From contig WBVU01000018.1 in assembly GCA_009192285.1 (NCBI GenBank), forward strand, positions 682,001 to 746,000: a DNA stretch of 64,000 nucleotides. Reading direction: 5' to 3'. This DNA comes from Morchella semilibera (Eukaryota; Ascomycota; Pezizomycetes; Pezizales; Morchellaceae). The notes beneath the pieces were generated by a model. That model was not told the DNA's origin. It worked only from the letters and a program-made list of their open reading frames with translations, and did no database searches. This document shows positions 1 through 13,366 of the stretch, piece after piece. The position numbers and the translations under genes were made by a program. Position 1 is the stretch's first letter. The number at the start of each line of letters is the position of its first letter.

Positions 1-789
1 GAGTGCACCACCTTCGAGCGGAAAGGTTTTAGGATAGTTTGTGGGGGAATTTCCTACAATCAATAAACGGACCTAAAGTGTGAGATACTGAAGTCTCCAC
101 AATTCTTTGGTATGATAAGTATTTTTCTATGTTCTGTCTTCCACATATAGTCCACACATTCACGTCAATTCTTGATATCTCCTTTATGTATGAAATAAAA
201 TTGTTGAGAAGCTGTAGTAGTAAGTAGTCTTAGTCGTAGATCTCGTTCGTAATGAAACCATCCTAATTACCACACCAGTATACAATTCCCAATTACTTTG
301 GAATCTGACATGAAAAATATGTGTGAATAAGTATTTGTTGATATATAGTGTGGTGCGAAAAACTCACAGTAGAGCGTGGAAATATATTCTTTATTGAGAG
401 TTAAAATTAGAACCATTGAATTTATCGCATACAATTAATTGAATTTATCGATATAGCCGTGGAGCCTTGGCAATACACACCAATCCTGCTGGTACATGTA
501 TGTATTGGGTAAGCGAACATTCGCGGCAAAAATTTGTATGGGAACGCGACTTCAAATAATTATTACTCCACAACCACCAAGGAATTAGGGATAGATAGAC
601 TCCCTGGTAGTGATATATTTAATTCAAGTGTCACATCAACAGCGCTACTTTCAAATTTTCGACTTACTTGGTGGTTTTGGTGACACCCGGCAATACTTCA
701 TTTACATTTAGCTGCGGCCAAGCAGTCGCGACTTTTAAGCCTTTACGCGTCTCCAACATCCACCACCTAGTAGCCAACATTTTTCCAAG
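1..789. other. upstream flank of SMC6, no gene recognised
   Basis: AT-rich sequence with stop codons in all frames and no recognisable protein. It should contain the SMC6 promoter and 5' leader, but I could not pick out a clear TATA box or initiator. One copy of the TACATGTA palindrome lies near 493. A short direct repeat (GAATTTATCG) occurs twice near 418-450. Confidence 0.5.
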
Positions 790-3700
790 ATGGTGGCTTC
801 AAAACGACGAAGAAATGCGGCTGAGTCAGATGAGGAGAGTGAGAATGATAATGCAGTCCCTCCACCTAGAAGACATTCAGTACTATTCACCTCCTAAGAA
901 CGAGGCGGCTATACTAACAGTGCTTTTGTTAGACATCCAAGCGTGCACGTACAAATAGCGACGACAACAATGCAGACGAACAAGACTGGAAAGCGCTTGA
1001 GGATGCATCCACCCAACGAGCGGCGATTGCCATCAAGAAGAAAATGAGCGAGGTGGTTGAGAATGTATGCGCTGATCTTTGAAGTACGACTCCTGACGGT
1101 TTATTAATCTTTGTAGGTGCCAGCAGACAATGGAATCATACTGGTCGTTATTTGCGAAAACTTTATGGTCTGTAGATCTTGTATGGAGGGAGAAGATGGC
1201 TAATAGGTATTAGTGCCACAAATATTTGGAGATTAAATTTGGCCCTTTCATAAACTTCGTTATCGGACATAATGGGAGTGGTAAAAGTGCAATCCTTACA
1301 GCGATTACCCTAGCGCTAGGTGGGAAGGCGGCAAGTACAAATAGAGGGAATGCCATGAAGAGTTTTATCAAGGAAGGCGAGGAGTAAGAACAGTTTTCGA
1401 TTACTATAATCTCTCTTACGCAGTTCTAATAATGGGCGGATAATAGGCAGGCTAGAATTACAATTCATCTCAAGAACGGAGGTGAAGGTTTCAAACGAGA
1501 TCAGTATGACGATGTCATTATTGTCGAAAGACATTTTAGTCGAGAGGGGAATAGTGGTTATAGGCTCAGAGCAAAGTCGGGGAAGGTGATATCTTCGAAG
1601 CGGGATGAATTAGACGAGATCTGTGATTGGTTTGGACTACAAGTCGATAATCCTATGAATGTTCTTACACAGGACCTGGCGCGTGCGTTTTTGAGCACTT
1701 CAACAAACCAGGACAAATATAAATTTTTCGCGAGAGGAGTACAGCTAGAGCAACTGGATCAGGATTATTCTCTTATCAAGAATGGGATTGATAGTACGGA
1801 GGCAATCCTGGAAACAAAGGTTGGCGACATAACAGAACTAAAGGCGATCATGGATCAGTGGGCAGAAAAAGAGCGACAACTGGAGAGTCATGATACCCTA
1901 AGAGATCGCATTGAAGAAATGAGCCACCAAATGGCCTGGGCACAGGTTAGTGAGGCTGAGTTGCACCTAAGGCTTCTCCAGGAAAAACTTCAAACCTCGC
2001 AGAGCAAAGCCATTAGGGCTGAAGAAGAGCGCAAACAAGCATCTACACAATTTGAGAACGCAAATCATTCCCACGAGGAATTAACCAAACTGGTCAAAAA
2101 CGAAGAAGAAAAACTTACACCTCTGGAAGAAGCAAAGGACACAGCAAAGGCACAAATGGACCATATCAAAAAAGAACTTCAGACCTTGATAGTATGTGGC
2201 TTAGGTCCTTATTTCTTGTGCTATTTCCTAACGTTCAATAATTCTAGGGATCAGAACGTGAAACAAGGAGCAATGTTCTTGGCGCGAACAAAAAAATCGC
2301 TGAGATCGAACAAGAGATCATTGATGAAGAGCGTAGATTAGAAGGGGTGAACGGCGGAAGCAATATTCAACTCATGGAAGACCAGAGAAGCGCTGAAGAT
2401 GAAGTTGCTAGGATTAAGGCTGATATCAATGACCACATTCAAAAGAACAGGGAGGACAACGAAAAATCGCGGGATGTGAAACAAGAGCTTGAGCAGGCTA
2501 TCAAGCTCGTCGAAGCAAAAAACACTGAGATCGTAAACAAGCAGACAGCTCTCAGGCAAATTAGCGCGGCTGAGGGCGATTTCATAAGGGTATTTGGTCC
2601 AAAGTTACGACCTCTCCTTAGCGCCATCGAAAAAGAGAACGGTTTCCGAGTCAAACCTGTTGGCCCTGTAGGAATGTATGTCACGCTCCGCGAGCCAAAA
2701 TGGTGGAGCATCATCGAACGGGTCTTGGGTGGTAATTTATTGAACTTTGTCGTCACTTGTTATGAGGACAGTGAAATTCTAAAACGATTGATGAAGTCCC
2801 TCAACTGGTAAGAACATAGCCTGTAAATACTACTCTAGAATACCACTAACGTTTCAAAAGTGATTACCCACTAAGCATTACCCAGGTAAAACCGCTGAAT
2901 CTCGTTGAACCTGATCCCCGATTTAAGACGATTTACAGAATTTTAGAGGTATGCTAATCCTTACCTTTAACCAGAGGGAGGATACTTCGATTTCTGACTT
3001 TTCCTAGATTAGCGATGAAAATGTAAAGAGACAGCTCGTCATTGGTAACTCTATCGAGCAAGTTATCTTGGTTGAAGATTTGGATGATGCGAATCGTGTG
3101 ATGGAAGAGAGGACTCAGAGTGATCACATAAACTCGTGTTATGCTCTTAACCTGAATCGTCAAGGATGGGGTTTGAAAGTTGGTGGAAAGTAAGTAGACT
3201 CCAATGCAGGGCCTGGGTTCTATACTAACCTAATCTCTTTCAGCAATGGAGCCATGGGTGTGACTCCTGTCTCTGCTTTCACGAGCCAAGCTCGCATGAG
3301 AACAGACGTTGGGGCACAGACAAAGTAACGTTCCCTTCTACTGACCATTATTGCCAATGGCTATCAGCTTACTAATCATTGACAAAAGGTTTATCGAACA
3401 AGATATCCAACGCCTTAAAGATGAACTCACTGCGCTAGAGCAGCATGCCAATGACAAAAAACGCGCCTGTGACGAGTTAAATCATAGTATTCAAGGCTAT
3501 ATTGTATTTATCCCTCATTATGGTCATGGAAGGCTATACTAACCTTACCCAGCGTCGCAAGAGAGATTTAGAATTAAGGCTTCACCGGGCCGAGGATAAG
3601 GTCGATGAATGCAAATCTAAGTTAGAAGAGGCCGCACAGGATGGTAAACTCGGTGCTCTACAGGAGAAGCTAAAGGTAGGTTATCCGTTATCATACAAAC

Positions 3701-4975
3701 CGCCGGTTGCTTATATTTCTTGTAGGTTTTCCAAGAGAGAGCACGCATGGCGACTGCCTCGTTCGAAGAGTTGGTCGTCAAAAAGGACGAATTTTCTGTT
3801 ACAGCTGACAAATTATATGCGCAACTCAAATCAACCGAGCAAGACCTAGCCCTTGCTCAACAACAAGTTGAAGATCTAAAGGTAATTGATTCTTTGAGTG
3901 TAATTTCTCACCTTAAAATCTCTAATACCTGCCAGGCCATGCTCTACAAATCTGACCGAAAACGGTCGCAATGTCTTTCAAACAAAAACCACTGGTATGA
4001 ACAACTTGAGAAATACCAACAAGAAACGGCCCGTCTAGAGGGCCAGGTTTCAACACAGCAGGCCACAGTTGATACCTATACCGAGATGGCTTCACGGATT
4101 TGTGGGCGGGTTGAAATACCTGAAGGTGAGACATGTGATGCTCTGGAAAGGAAGTTAGCTACGCTTCATGAAGAGCTGAGGCGTGCTGAGGCTTCGTAAG
4201 TTACCTTCTCTCTAACCTCCCAAAGCTATTAACATTATCCCAGCCTTGGCGGAACCGCAGAATATATCCATGCAAAGTCTGTCGAAGCAGCAAAAGCCTA
4301 TATTGATGCAAGGGACCAGAGAAACGAATTTCAAAGACTCCTTGGCGTAGGTCTATCAATCAACGCTTGCTTAGTACATACTAACTCTATTATTTGTGTT
4401 TAGACTCAAACCAGGGTTTACATGGAACGTGTACGCCGATGGCAGAAGTTCCAATGTTATATAAGCGCACGGGCACGGGCCCAGTTCAACTGGATGATGA
4501 GTGAACGCGCATTCAAGGGGCGCCTGCGGCTTGAACACGCATATAACCCCCCCGAGCTTATTCTTGAAGTGCAACCTGGACAGGAAGAAACCGGCAATCG
4601 TGGACCAAAGACTCTTTCTGGCGGTGAAAAGTCTTTTTCGACGATTTGCCTACTCCTTTCTTTGTGGGAGGCAATGGGTTCTCCAATTAGATGCCTTGAT
4701 GAATTCGATGTCTTTATGGATGCTGTTAATCGTACCATCAGTGTTAATATGATGGTTGGCCCCCCTCTTCGATGTTATTTTCTCCTACCTAATATGACTA
4801 ATGTTATTTATAGATAAAATCTGCCGAACGTTCGATCAGCAAACAATTCATATTGATCACACCCCAAGCAATGAACAGTACCGCATCATCAAACCAAGTC
4901 AAGATTATCCGGCAAGTAAACCCCAGCCGACTAATGATCTCTCTCCAAGTAAAAGTACTGATGTTTCCCAAATAG
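790..4975 (+). CDS. SMC6: SMC6, structural maintenance of chromosomes protein 6
   Basis: Core ATPase of the SMC5/6 complex, which acts in the nucleus in recombinational repair and replication-fork maintenance. Sixteen exons can be joined in one frame (790-879, 933-1064, 1117-1167, 1214-1383, 1447-2191, 2248-2807, 2861-2948, 3008-3189, 3244-3324, 3389-3503, 3553-3675, 3726-3881, 3936-4195, 4244-4346, 4404-4754, 4814-4975), giving about 1122 aa, the usual SMC6 length. Walker A GHNGSGKS lies at about residue 109, followed by a long coiled coil. A hinge spans about 505-680, then a second coiled coil. The ABC signature LSGGEKSF is at about 1023, and the Walker B region [10 protein letters not shown] at about 1049. 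The conserved SMC6 ending (QFILITPQ) is in the last exon. All introns are GT-AG, many with CTAAC/CTAAT branch sites. The start ATG opens a short acidic N-terminus as in homologues. Family assignment is firm; the exact ends of exons 1-3 and of the C-terminus are less so. Confidence 0.95.
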
Positions 4976-7900
4976 AATGGCCGATCCCGAAAGAAATAAT
5001 AATAATCAAACACGAATTGCTTAGATTCAACAGTTTTTCAGCTATTGCAATGAATCATATCCCCTACCCCCCCCCCTTTTGGGTTTTTGGTTTTGTGATC
5101 AAGTGGCGTTTTTGAATGGTGAATACTACTTTCACGCTCTCGCCGCCCTGGGAGACATCGGCGGTATTATCTCACCGCTTATCATTACTACGGGCTTTGA
5201 AGGTGATGAATATAAATATTTTGCTGGTATCATACGAATATCCTCACGTAGCCGGACCCTATAATTATACAATTTGTGCATGGCCATGTCCGCAACGGAT
5301 CGGCCAAGTAATCGAAAGTTTAGGTTTGGAGATACTTAGAAGATTCTGTATGTGTTATGGAGATCACGCCCTTACTAATGAGGGAATCAAAGAAGTTCAA
5401 ACTATTGGCGCTTAAGTAAACACTAATTTTGTCGAGTGATTTATCATGACTCAGGTAGTAAACAGGACAACATCAGTCGAATCCCTATGCTTTCGATTGC
5501 AGAACCTTAGATCTGTCTGCCCTCCTTGAGCCAATCATGGGTTTGATTTTGATTGCTTTTCTCTGACCAAGCTGGCACCCTATACACATCACAAATATAT
5601 TATTTCTTTATGAAACTACGAGCACACGTGTACAACATGCGTTCCGATCGAGTCCAAGTAAATCCTAGATTTGGGCTGGATGAACTTCTCACGTCCCCAT
5701 ATCTAGATCTCAAGAAATGAAGTCATATTCCCGGGTCTTTTTGCAGGAGTTCCGCGGAAATTCCCTCTCGAAGAACTATGATATTAGTGATATGTCCTTC
5801 CAGTTCAAGGGTGCGAACTCAGTGCGCAGTCAAGGGCCTGGCTGGCCAACGAACTAGTTACTTAAAAGAACTAGGCGCATTTCCTCGCCCATCATGCAAG
5901 ACAACTGTACTGCGTCATCATCACGAGAGTTCTTCGTTGATAGAAAACGGAGTTATCAATACCATTCGAGGGACCAATGATGGCGGCGGATGTAGCTGGT
6001 CAGTGTGATATCAGATGGCAGCAAATTTTATTCATTAGTTCATGACTGGGTGAATGGCTGGCGCACCAAATCCCCATCTTAGAGCTGGGGTGAGGTGGAA
6101 AGAATTCCATCGATATCGATCAGTGTACGTGTGTCAATAGTCACGATCCTGCAACAAAGCCTTTTTGGACAGAGAATCTAACCCCCCGGTAACTAAAAGT
6201 AAGAGAGAAAAAAAAAGAAAAATTGGAGAAAGAATACTTGGCCATCATATAAGCTTCAAGCGCATTTTGACGCGCGTCTCTTGGGCGTATGGGTATAGCG
6301 GGTGAGAGGAGGTTAAAGTAATGAAACGAAACATCGAGACGGTTTTTATTGCTCCTGCCCGCTCATCCCCTACCATCCACGAGGAAAACACGTGGTGCAG
6401 TGTGGGGCGAAGAGTAAGAAAAAAGTTTTCCCCGCCAAAAGACATACCCATCTCCGATATATCGCACATTTCCCTTTCTCAAATTTAGATACCTATCATC
6501 CATAGATCGCTAGTCAATATGAAACCCCAGGTGTGTTTTATATGGTCATCGTTATCGCCACGTGGGAGGAGACAGCTGCATTGCAGGCCCTTCAAACCTT
6601 ACCTACATACCGTGTTGATAACAGCGGATAATGTGTTGACCGTTCGGCAGAGAGGCCACTTCCGGAAAAACCACAACGCTGCACGTAGCTAGACTAGCTT
6701 GCCCACCAGAGAGCGCGGCCCCTCAACGAGCGTACACCCAAAGTTTGGTGGGTAGCATCCGTTGCGACGGGAAAAATAGCAGGCAACGCTCGCTGATGGG
6801 CCGTGCTCGTTGATGGGCAAGCTGGTCTACATAGCTATTTGGGATTGGAATGTCGACTGGATTCCTACCACGTTTTGATGCTTCACCCAATCCAGACCAG
6901 TGCCGTACCTCTCGGGGTGACTTGGTGTCTTCTGTAATTTTAACTTCATAAATAAACGGCCGGGTAACCCGAAGATACATTTATGTAGAGTACTTAGACA
7001 ACTTTTCAGGTTCAATTTGCATGCATGATAAGAGACGGCGTATTTCCCCCAATCGGTAAAATTAAGCTATAGTGACCGCATGATTAACCTGGTTTCAGAA
7101 TATGTCATGTAGGCTAAGTATTGATAAACTTTCCTCATTTTATGGTGCGTGCGTCAATGCACTTGCAACGTTTATTCGGGTGATATGGCTTCGTGACCTT
7201 ATTTGTGTGCAAACAGCCCAGGTATATTTAGTGATCAAATAATCATGCAAAGAAGAATGTGGAATCGGATATAAGAACGATAATAGGCTTAAATCGAGGA
7301 ATACATACATCAAGAAGAAGTCTCAATGGGTGTTAGATGTTGAATCGAATTAATTCAAAGCCAATGATAGGTGCAGGAATTTCATCATGCATGAACTTCC
7401 GCTCTGCAGATAAGGTTCATCTCAACGACAACCTACAATCTACTTTTAAACCTATCTAATGCAATGCAATGGTACGTTAAGCATTATTGATTTTTTAGGA
7501 GTCTTAAAGTATGAATCACCACTACATGTAAGATTGGGTCCAAAATATCTTTATCTTTGTATATCCGCCCGATATTAGACATTGCGGGTGATCGCGATTC
7601 CAAAGAGAAGATGGAGCATCATACCTCATAAATCAATCAATGGGTCGATCAGTGAATCAACATTATGCATCGTGTAATCTCACTCGGCCACCCAAATATT
7701 AACCTGGTGGAAAGTAATGGAAAGCGCCATTCTCCTTTTAGAGTACTGAAAACCCAAGAGATTTTGACATGTGTGTATTGACGAATCTTGTGCGACATGG
7801 ACTCATTGGTGGATGGTTCTTCTAAAGTCAGTCTGGATAAAAGCGGCTGCTGGTGGCTGTTATACAGTACTGTAGTTTGTAAGCTTAGATAATAATCAGG

Positions 7901-8637
7901 TCAGGAAATCTCCCCTTGCTTACTTGCTTACCCATTACTCTACATAGACTCTCCCTTGCAAGTTTGAATTGTCTACTTCCACGAGTTTTGCAAGCTGCAT
8001 TTGTCGAGCATCTCCGAGCGACATTATGTAAATGCGACCAGTATTCCTGCCCTTGACTTCTCGCAACATATGATATATATGTAATAAAGAGAAAAAAAAA
8101 TTTATTCGGGATTTAGCACCGGGGATGATTATTTTTTTGATTACGGCGAAGGTGTCTCTATTAGGAAGCCCCGCCCAGGAATCTATTCTTCAAAAGGAAA
8201 GGTGTCAGGGACAAGAACGTGGAATCCAGGAACCACGTTGTGAAGATGCGTGGCATGCGCGTGGCTTGAACAACAGCAGGGATAACTTTGGTGCCACACC
8301 AAATCTAAGATCGTAACGCTGGATATTCCTAGGTTTTTGTTTCCGGGAGGAACTAGTGAGATTTTGCGATGGGAAACGAGCTGCAATTGACAGAATCACC
8401 CGTCAGCATTCATTGTTTCTAACCGGGTAGTTTCGCGACACTGGCATCATCAATTATATCACGCTTGTTTACCAGCCAAACACTTATGGCTTAAAGCAGC
8501 CGAACATCTTTCAAGTTCGCAAAGGATAGTGCTAGTCGAGTACCGACTCACCCAGTTATAAGTGTTGAAATAAGCTAAATTCAGTGTGGTGAAGAGTTTA
8601 TAACTGCGAATACGGCATGCTGGAACAACTGAAGAAC
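4976..8637. other. intergenic region between SMC6 and the TrpRS gene, no gene recognised
   Basis: About 3.7 kb between two convergent genes. The short open frames here (for example 5116-5415 and 5778-6008) have no recognisable motif and atypical composition. I see no transposon protein, tRNA or clear inverted-repeat element. The first few hundred bases should hold the SMC6 3' UTR, and 8500-8637 that of the TrpRS gene. Confidence 0.4.
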
Positions 8638-9979
8638 CTATAGCAGACCTAAAACCTTCTTTACTTTTACCATGGTCTCCTCGGCACTTTTTGCCGCCTT
8701 TTCAGAGCCCTCTCTAACCACCTTTTCCAAAAAACCATCTCCTTCCGCCTCGGTAATTCTCGTGTACTCTCTCCTGATACTCCCCAGACTCTCGTTGATA
8801 CAATCGGCCACCCTTTCCTTAAAAGCTTTCTTTGTCAAACCTGCAAACTCACTTGCCACCTGTCCAAAATCTTCCCGGTCTTGTAAATGCGCGTATATCT
8901 CTATCAAATTCGACACTCCAGGTCTGTTTTGTGGGTCATAAGTGACCCCGTTAGTTTCGAGAGAATCCGTTAAAGCAACTCTAATTTTCCCCTGCACTGA
9001 AGTGGGGCTATCCATAAGTAGGATCCGGGACTTCGGATCTGGGGCTGATTTTGACATCTTTTGGGTAGGGTCGCTTAAGGACATGACACGTTTGGCAGGA
9101 GCTGACACAAATCAATATTCGGGTCTGAAGAAATTGGAGGGCAAGTTGCTTACACAGCAGCGTGGCCGGTAGCGGAAATACTTTGCCATAGGTATGGTGG
9201 AAAGCGCTGACAATGTCTCTTGCCAACTCTAGGTGTTGTACTTGATCTTCACCTACAGGAACATGGGTGGCTCTACCAAACGTCAGCCAATTTCAAAAAG
9301 TGAATAAAAAACAAAGCAAAAAGCAAGGAGAGGCCTGCGCACGAACCTATGCACCAATATATCAGCTGCTTGAAGCACTGGGTAAGAAAATAATCCCAGT
9401 TTAAGTGCCGCTGTAGATTTATCTTCAAAAGAATGATGTTCTTCCGAAATACCTAGTTTACTCTGTCGATGATTGCCCACGCATCAGAAAACTACCCCGC
9501 TCTGAAACGAAGGGAAATAAAACAAGTCTAACCTTCCACTGTGTCATCCGTGAAAGTCGCCCTGTACTTGTAATGCAGCTCAAAATCCACATCAACTCTG
9601 AATGGGCCGGAACTCGGCTTTGCTCAAAGATGATACACCTATCAGGGTTCAGTCCAATCGCCAGCAGAGTAGCAAGCATTTCCTTCTTCCATTGTCGAAG
9701 GTTGGATGTGTTTTGAGGTGACGTGATTGCGTGGAGATCGACAATACAAAAAATTAATTTTGTTGATTCCTTTTCTACGTTTTGGAGGTTAACCCATGGC
9801 TTGAGAGCACCAAGGTAGTTTCCAAGATGGGGGATGCCAGTGGGTTGGATGCCAGAGAAAATGGTTTTAGGTGCAGGCGATGCAGATGTCTGGAAGTCTC
9901 GGGCCAGACATCGTGGAGGACACTGGAATTGTGAATTCCTTTGCGGAAGCGAATTTAAAAGCTTAGAGCCACGTTTCAT
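8638..9979 (-). CDS. MSW1: mitochondrial tryptophanyl-tRNA synthetase
   Basis: Class I aminoacyl-tRNA synthetase that charges tRNA-Trp. The N-terminal 35 or so residues are rich in Arg, Ser and Gln and lack acids until Asp28, so they look like a mitochondrial targeting peptide. That, and the bacterial-type sequence, argue for the organellar enzyme rather than the cytosolic WRS1 type. Four exons on the minus strand (9533-9979, 9347-9462, 9154-9272, 8638-9101) join in frame to 381 aa, typical for this enzyme. The HIGH-equivalent motif HLGN is at residues 51-54, after [19 protein letters not shown], the conserved mid-domain loop, spans the second intron, and KMSKS is near residue 240. Introns are 52-74 bp and GT-AG. 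The gene converges on SMC6 across 3.7 kb. No defects seen. Confidence 0.95.
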
Positions 9980-11062
9980 TGTCTGTTCGCTTCGAGGGTC
10001 GTTGAAACTTAGTGGGTTGGGCCTTGCGGCCCAGAAAAAAAAAGATGGACGCTCGGATCACCAAAAGCCCCGCGCCCCAGGAGACAAGTCCAAAATCACG
10101 TCTTGGCTTAAATTACATGTATGTTATGTTTGGGACCTTTGGACCGTAGTTGACCAAGTGGCGACCATATATGTCAACTATATATGCTCAATTGGTTGGT
10201 CAATGAGATTACTGTAGCAATGGATCGCTTACACTCCACCATGTACCTACTCTGTACTCGCGTCGAACTGAGTACACCCTGACTTAATCTGCAGCTAGCT
10301 ACATGTATATACATGTACTAAGTCTTTGGCCATTGACTTTATGAACCTTTCCAAGTCTGGTATAGGTTTAATGGGTGCATGTATGCCATAAAAGCTTTTG
10401 AGTTTATGAAAAATGGTAATCTATGTGAGTGTAACACCTAGAGAGGGTTTTCTTGGCTAGAAATACCAATGCGTGTAGAATAAAGGTAAAACCCTAAGTT
10501 GCAGTGCCCACCAACTACCCCACGGTGAGCAACTTGGATGTCCGCACCCGAGCAGCCCTAGAAAGATCTAGTCTGGTCAAATTGGTGAGGAATTTATAAT
10601 AGAAAAATGGAACTCAAGAGCGGGGTTGAGGGTACACATGTTAGCTAGAGGCGCTTTACCCCAATCGTCACCAATACATATAATTATTACCTTCAAAGTA
10701 TATAGTACGCAAGATATGAGATGCAATTCAATCTCCACCCTACAGCCCAGCTTGATCGTATATCGCCGACCAATGCGGGAGAAGTTACACCGCAGCCGTT
10801 CCGATATTGGGTTCGTATGCTCTTTATATCTTGAGTATATCTCGGCTGAGAAGGTAGCCGGTATATAGATACATGTACTTTTATATGTAGTAGTACTTCT
10901 ATCCAGAGGTCGTGTCGAGAATAAGAAAGATCTGAAGCCGTTGTTTCCACATAAGTGGTATTGTATTGGTTATGCCAAGGTCTTTTTTGTTGTTTAGGCC
11001 CTATCATTTGAGTATGGCTCCCATTATGGTACTAGCGCCTGGCCTATTTTCTCTAACTCCTA

Positions 11063-11230
11063 TGGCGCGAGAAGGCATAGGGGGTGGGTGTGTAAACCTC
11101 AAAGGGATCTTTTTTGTATGTATTAGAAGACAGTTAGGCTAGGCGCTAGTACAATTATGGGAGTAGATCTCCCAATTCCTATAGACTGATTGGCTACAAG
11201 CGCCGAGGTTTAACATAGCTTCTCGAGCCA
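11063..11230. mobile_element. MITE-like element, family A copy 1
   Basis: A 168-bp non-coding element with terminal inverted repeats. The left end starts TGGCGCGAGAAGGCATAG and the right end finishes CTTCTCGAGCCA, flanked by TA on both sides. A second copy lies at 33342-33520 with roughly 85% identity by eye. TA target duplication and lack of coding capacity suggest a non-autonomous Tc1/mariner-type element. Here the right arm is shortened relative to copy 2. Confidence 0.75.
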
Positions 11231-11819
11231 TATTCCTCTGAAGTTGACACGCCCCCGGCCCCTCATTGCTCTATCCCTCTTTATTTGCTTTTGAGTAATG
11301 CTTTTCTGGAGACGAAGCCCCGCCATTATCGGGCTCTTCTTTTCCCACTCGGTTTCTTTTTTAACCTGCATAATGATGTAGCTAGGTTCACCCCTCTATT
11401 AGATTGATTTTTCTAGACACCTCGCTAGTCTTTCGTAGTACTCGTGGTTTCGCTACCTTTTTGTATGGCATGCAATAATGGTCGGGTCCGGAAACATCAT
11501 GTTCTACCCACTTACCCTTAACACCGGAGTACAGTCACGCCTCGCTATCTCGTGAGGATTTGTGGGACTGGTACTACATGTAGTCCTTCTCCACCAAAAA
11601 TTATTTGCTGTCTCGTATTTCCCAGAATACGCTAACGACATAACGAGGTGCGACTGTATAACAGTCTGCTAAAAAGGTATGAGTTACCGAAGGAGCGTTG
11701 TTTCTTTTTTCCTGTCCCGCCGGTCCTAGATTCCCCTCTTGTGTGCAATGGGTCTTGCAATAGCCTACAATAGCATGAGGTTAGAAGAATTGTAGGGGCG
11801 TCGTCACTTATGAACATTA

Positions 11820-11911
11820 GAGACTTTGCGCAAATGGAGCCAGCTCCATTTCCCGATCACTTGATTGGTGCCGATCTCACCCTCCGCAAATCTCTATTTG
11901 CGCAAAGTCCC
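11820..11911. mobile_element. MITE-like element, family B copy 1
   Basis: A 92-bp inverted-repeat element. The left arm begins GAGACTTTGCGCAAATGG and the right arm ends ATTTGCGCAAAGTC followed by CC, flanked by TA. It shares its arms, including the GGAGCCAGCTCCAT sub-palindrome, with the element at 46146-46262. Non-coding; probably a non-autonomous DNA transposon. Confidence 0.7.
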
Positions 11912-13350
11912 TACCTACGTGACCATTAACCCCCCGATCATCCGACGTATGTACGAGGCAGCTGTTTCACCAGGTAGATCCTTCAGATATGATTAAAATA
12001 TTATCGTGCATCATCTTTTATTTTTGTACGGTACACCCAGAAAGCAAGCATTCTTAATAGGAAATTTGGTATTAAATAAGCGATTCTAACTCTCAAGAAG
12101 CGAGAGGAGGGATTCACCAGCCGCGGTCGGAGGCGTCTCTTTTTTGTAAGTCGCCGACATACCAATTGCAACCCCGGACACGAGATCATCCTACAGTTCC
12201 CCAGAACCCTAGAAGCGTTTCGCATTCTGATCTCTGCGAGTCATGTATTAGTAGATACCTTATACCGTTGGAGATTAGGAAAGAGACTTCCCGCTCTATT
12301 TCTACCAAAAGCCGCACAGTTCACGACTCAGGAATATTAGGAGAGCAAGGTAACCGATATCAGGATTGAAGTTGATACTCCGACAGGATAGAATTATTTG
12401 TACCAATGCACCTCAAAGTATGAGCTTTTCGTTGCTGAGAAGCTTTTCAATTGAAACATTGCTAGGATTTTGCTTTTCTTCGATCTCTTGGACATTTCGT
12501 TCAAAACATTTTTGGCCATGCGGTGTAGGTGCATCGAGAACACGTTTTGCTCACGTCTTTGCCAAACCGGACCAGTCCGAAAAACACGTTGCGGGAACCC
12601 TGCGAGCCAACCCCCTGGCGTGTTTCGGCAAGTCTTTAAAATTCAGTGGCCCAACAAGATCCACCCGGTAAAGATGTTCCCGGTTTTGTTTTTATGCCCT
12701 GCTCAATAGAGCCAAGGCCTCAACAGGGCGAACGATCATTCAACGACAACTCCATTGCCACGCCGGGCACCGGAGTGGGAGTCTACCCCGTCACTGGATC
12801 CATCGAGGGATATAATTACTCTTATCTGCAAATTGTACTTGTGTATCCGGGAGAGAAACAGTTTCCCTCGTTTCAAAGCAATTTGCATATGCAAACATTT
12901 CCAACTGTCAACTCTATGTCTGATATGTTAGGAAGTTTCTCATGGTGTACTTTCTTTTTAGACTATTGCCGCGTCACAACATCCCGATTTTGGCTGGGTC
13001 GCACAGAGCACGTGTTAGGGCCTGTCCATCACTCGCAGACCGGGATCTTTTCTTCAAAAGCCATGCCTACCACGCTTAAGTGCCTATTTACCGACGTCCC
13101 TACTTTCTTACTAGGTGGATATTTTAAGACCTTACTTTAAAGTAACATCCTAGGTGTTTATGCCTGGGCCCTTGACTGATTTGGCGGTTATCGTTCGTCC
13201 GATACTAGCTTTTCATATCTCTAGCAAAGGCTATCGTGATGGATAACCTAGACATATGCGTGGTACTCTACCTACACTGAAATGAGCATACAATATGGGT
13301 TCAAGCCATGGCGTCAGGATAAAGTTGACTATATAACAGAGATGATCATC

Positions 13351-13366
13351 GGGGGGGGGGGGGGGG
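13351..13366. repeat. 16-base G homopolymer
   Basis: An uninterrupted run of sixteen Gs in an AT-rich intergenic context. It is one of seven G or C runs of ten or more bases in this window. Confidence 0.9.

Noticed and set aside
668-958. An open frame overlapping the start of SMC6
   Set aside because: It is in a different frame from SMC6 exon 1 and runs through its first intron.
12366-13140. Overlapping open frames of about 100-160 codons on the plus strand
   Set aside because: No recognisable motif, no splice continuity, and several frames are open at once; more likely chance.
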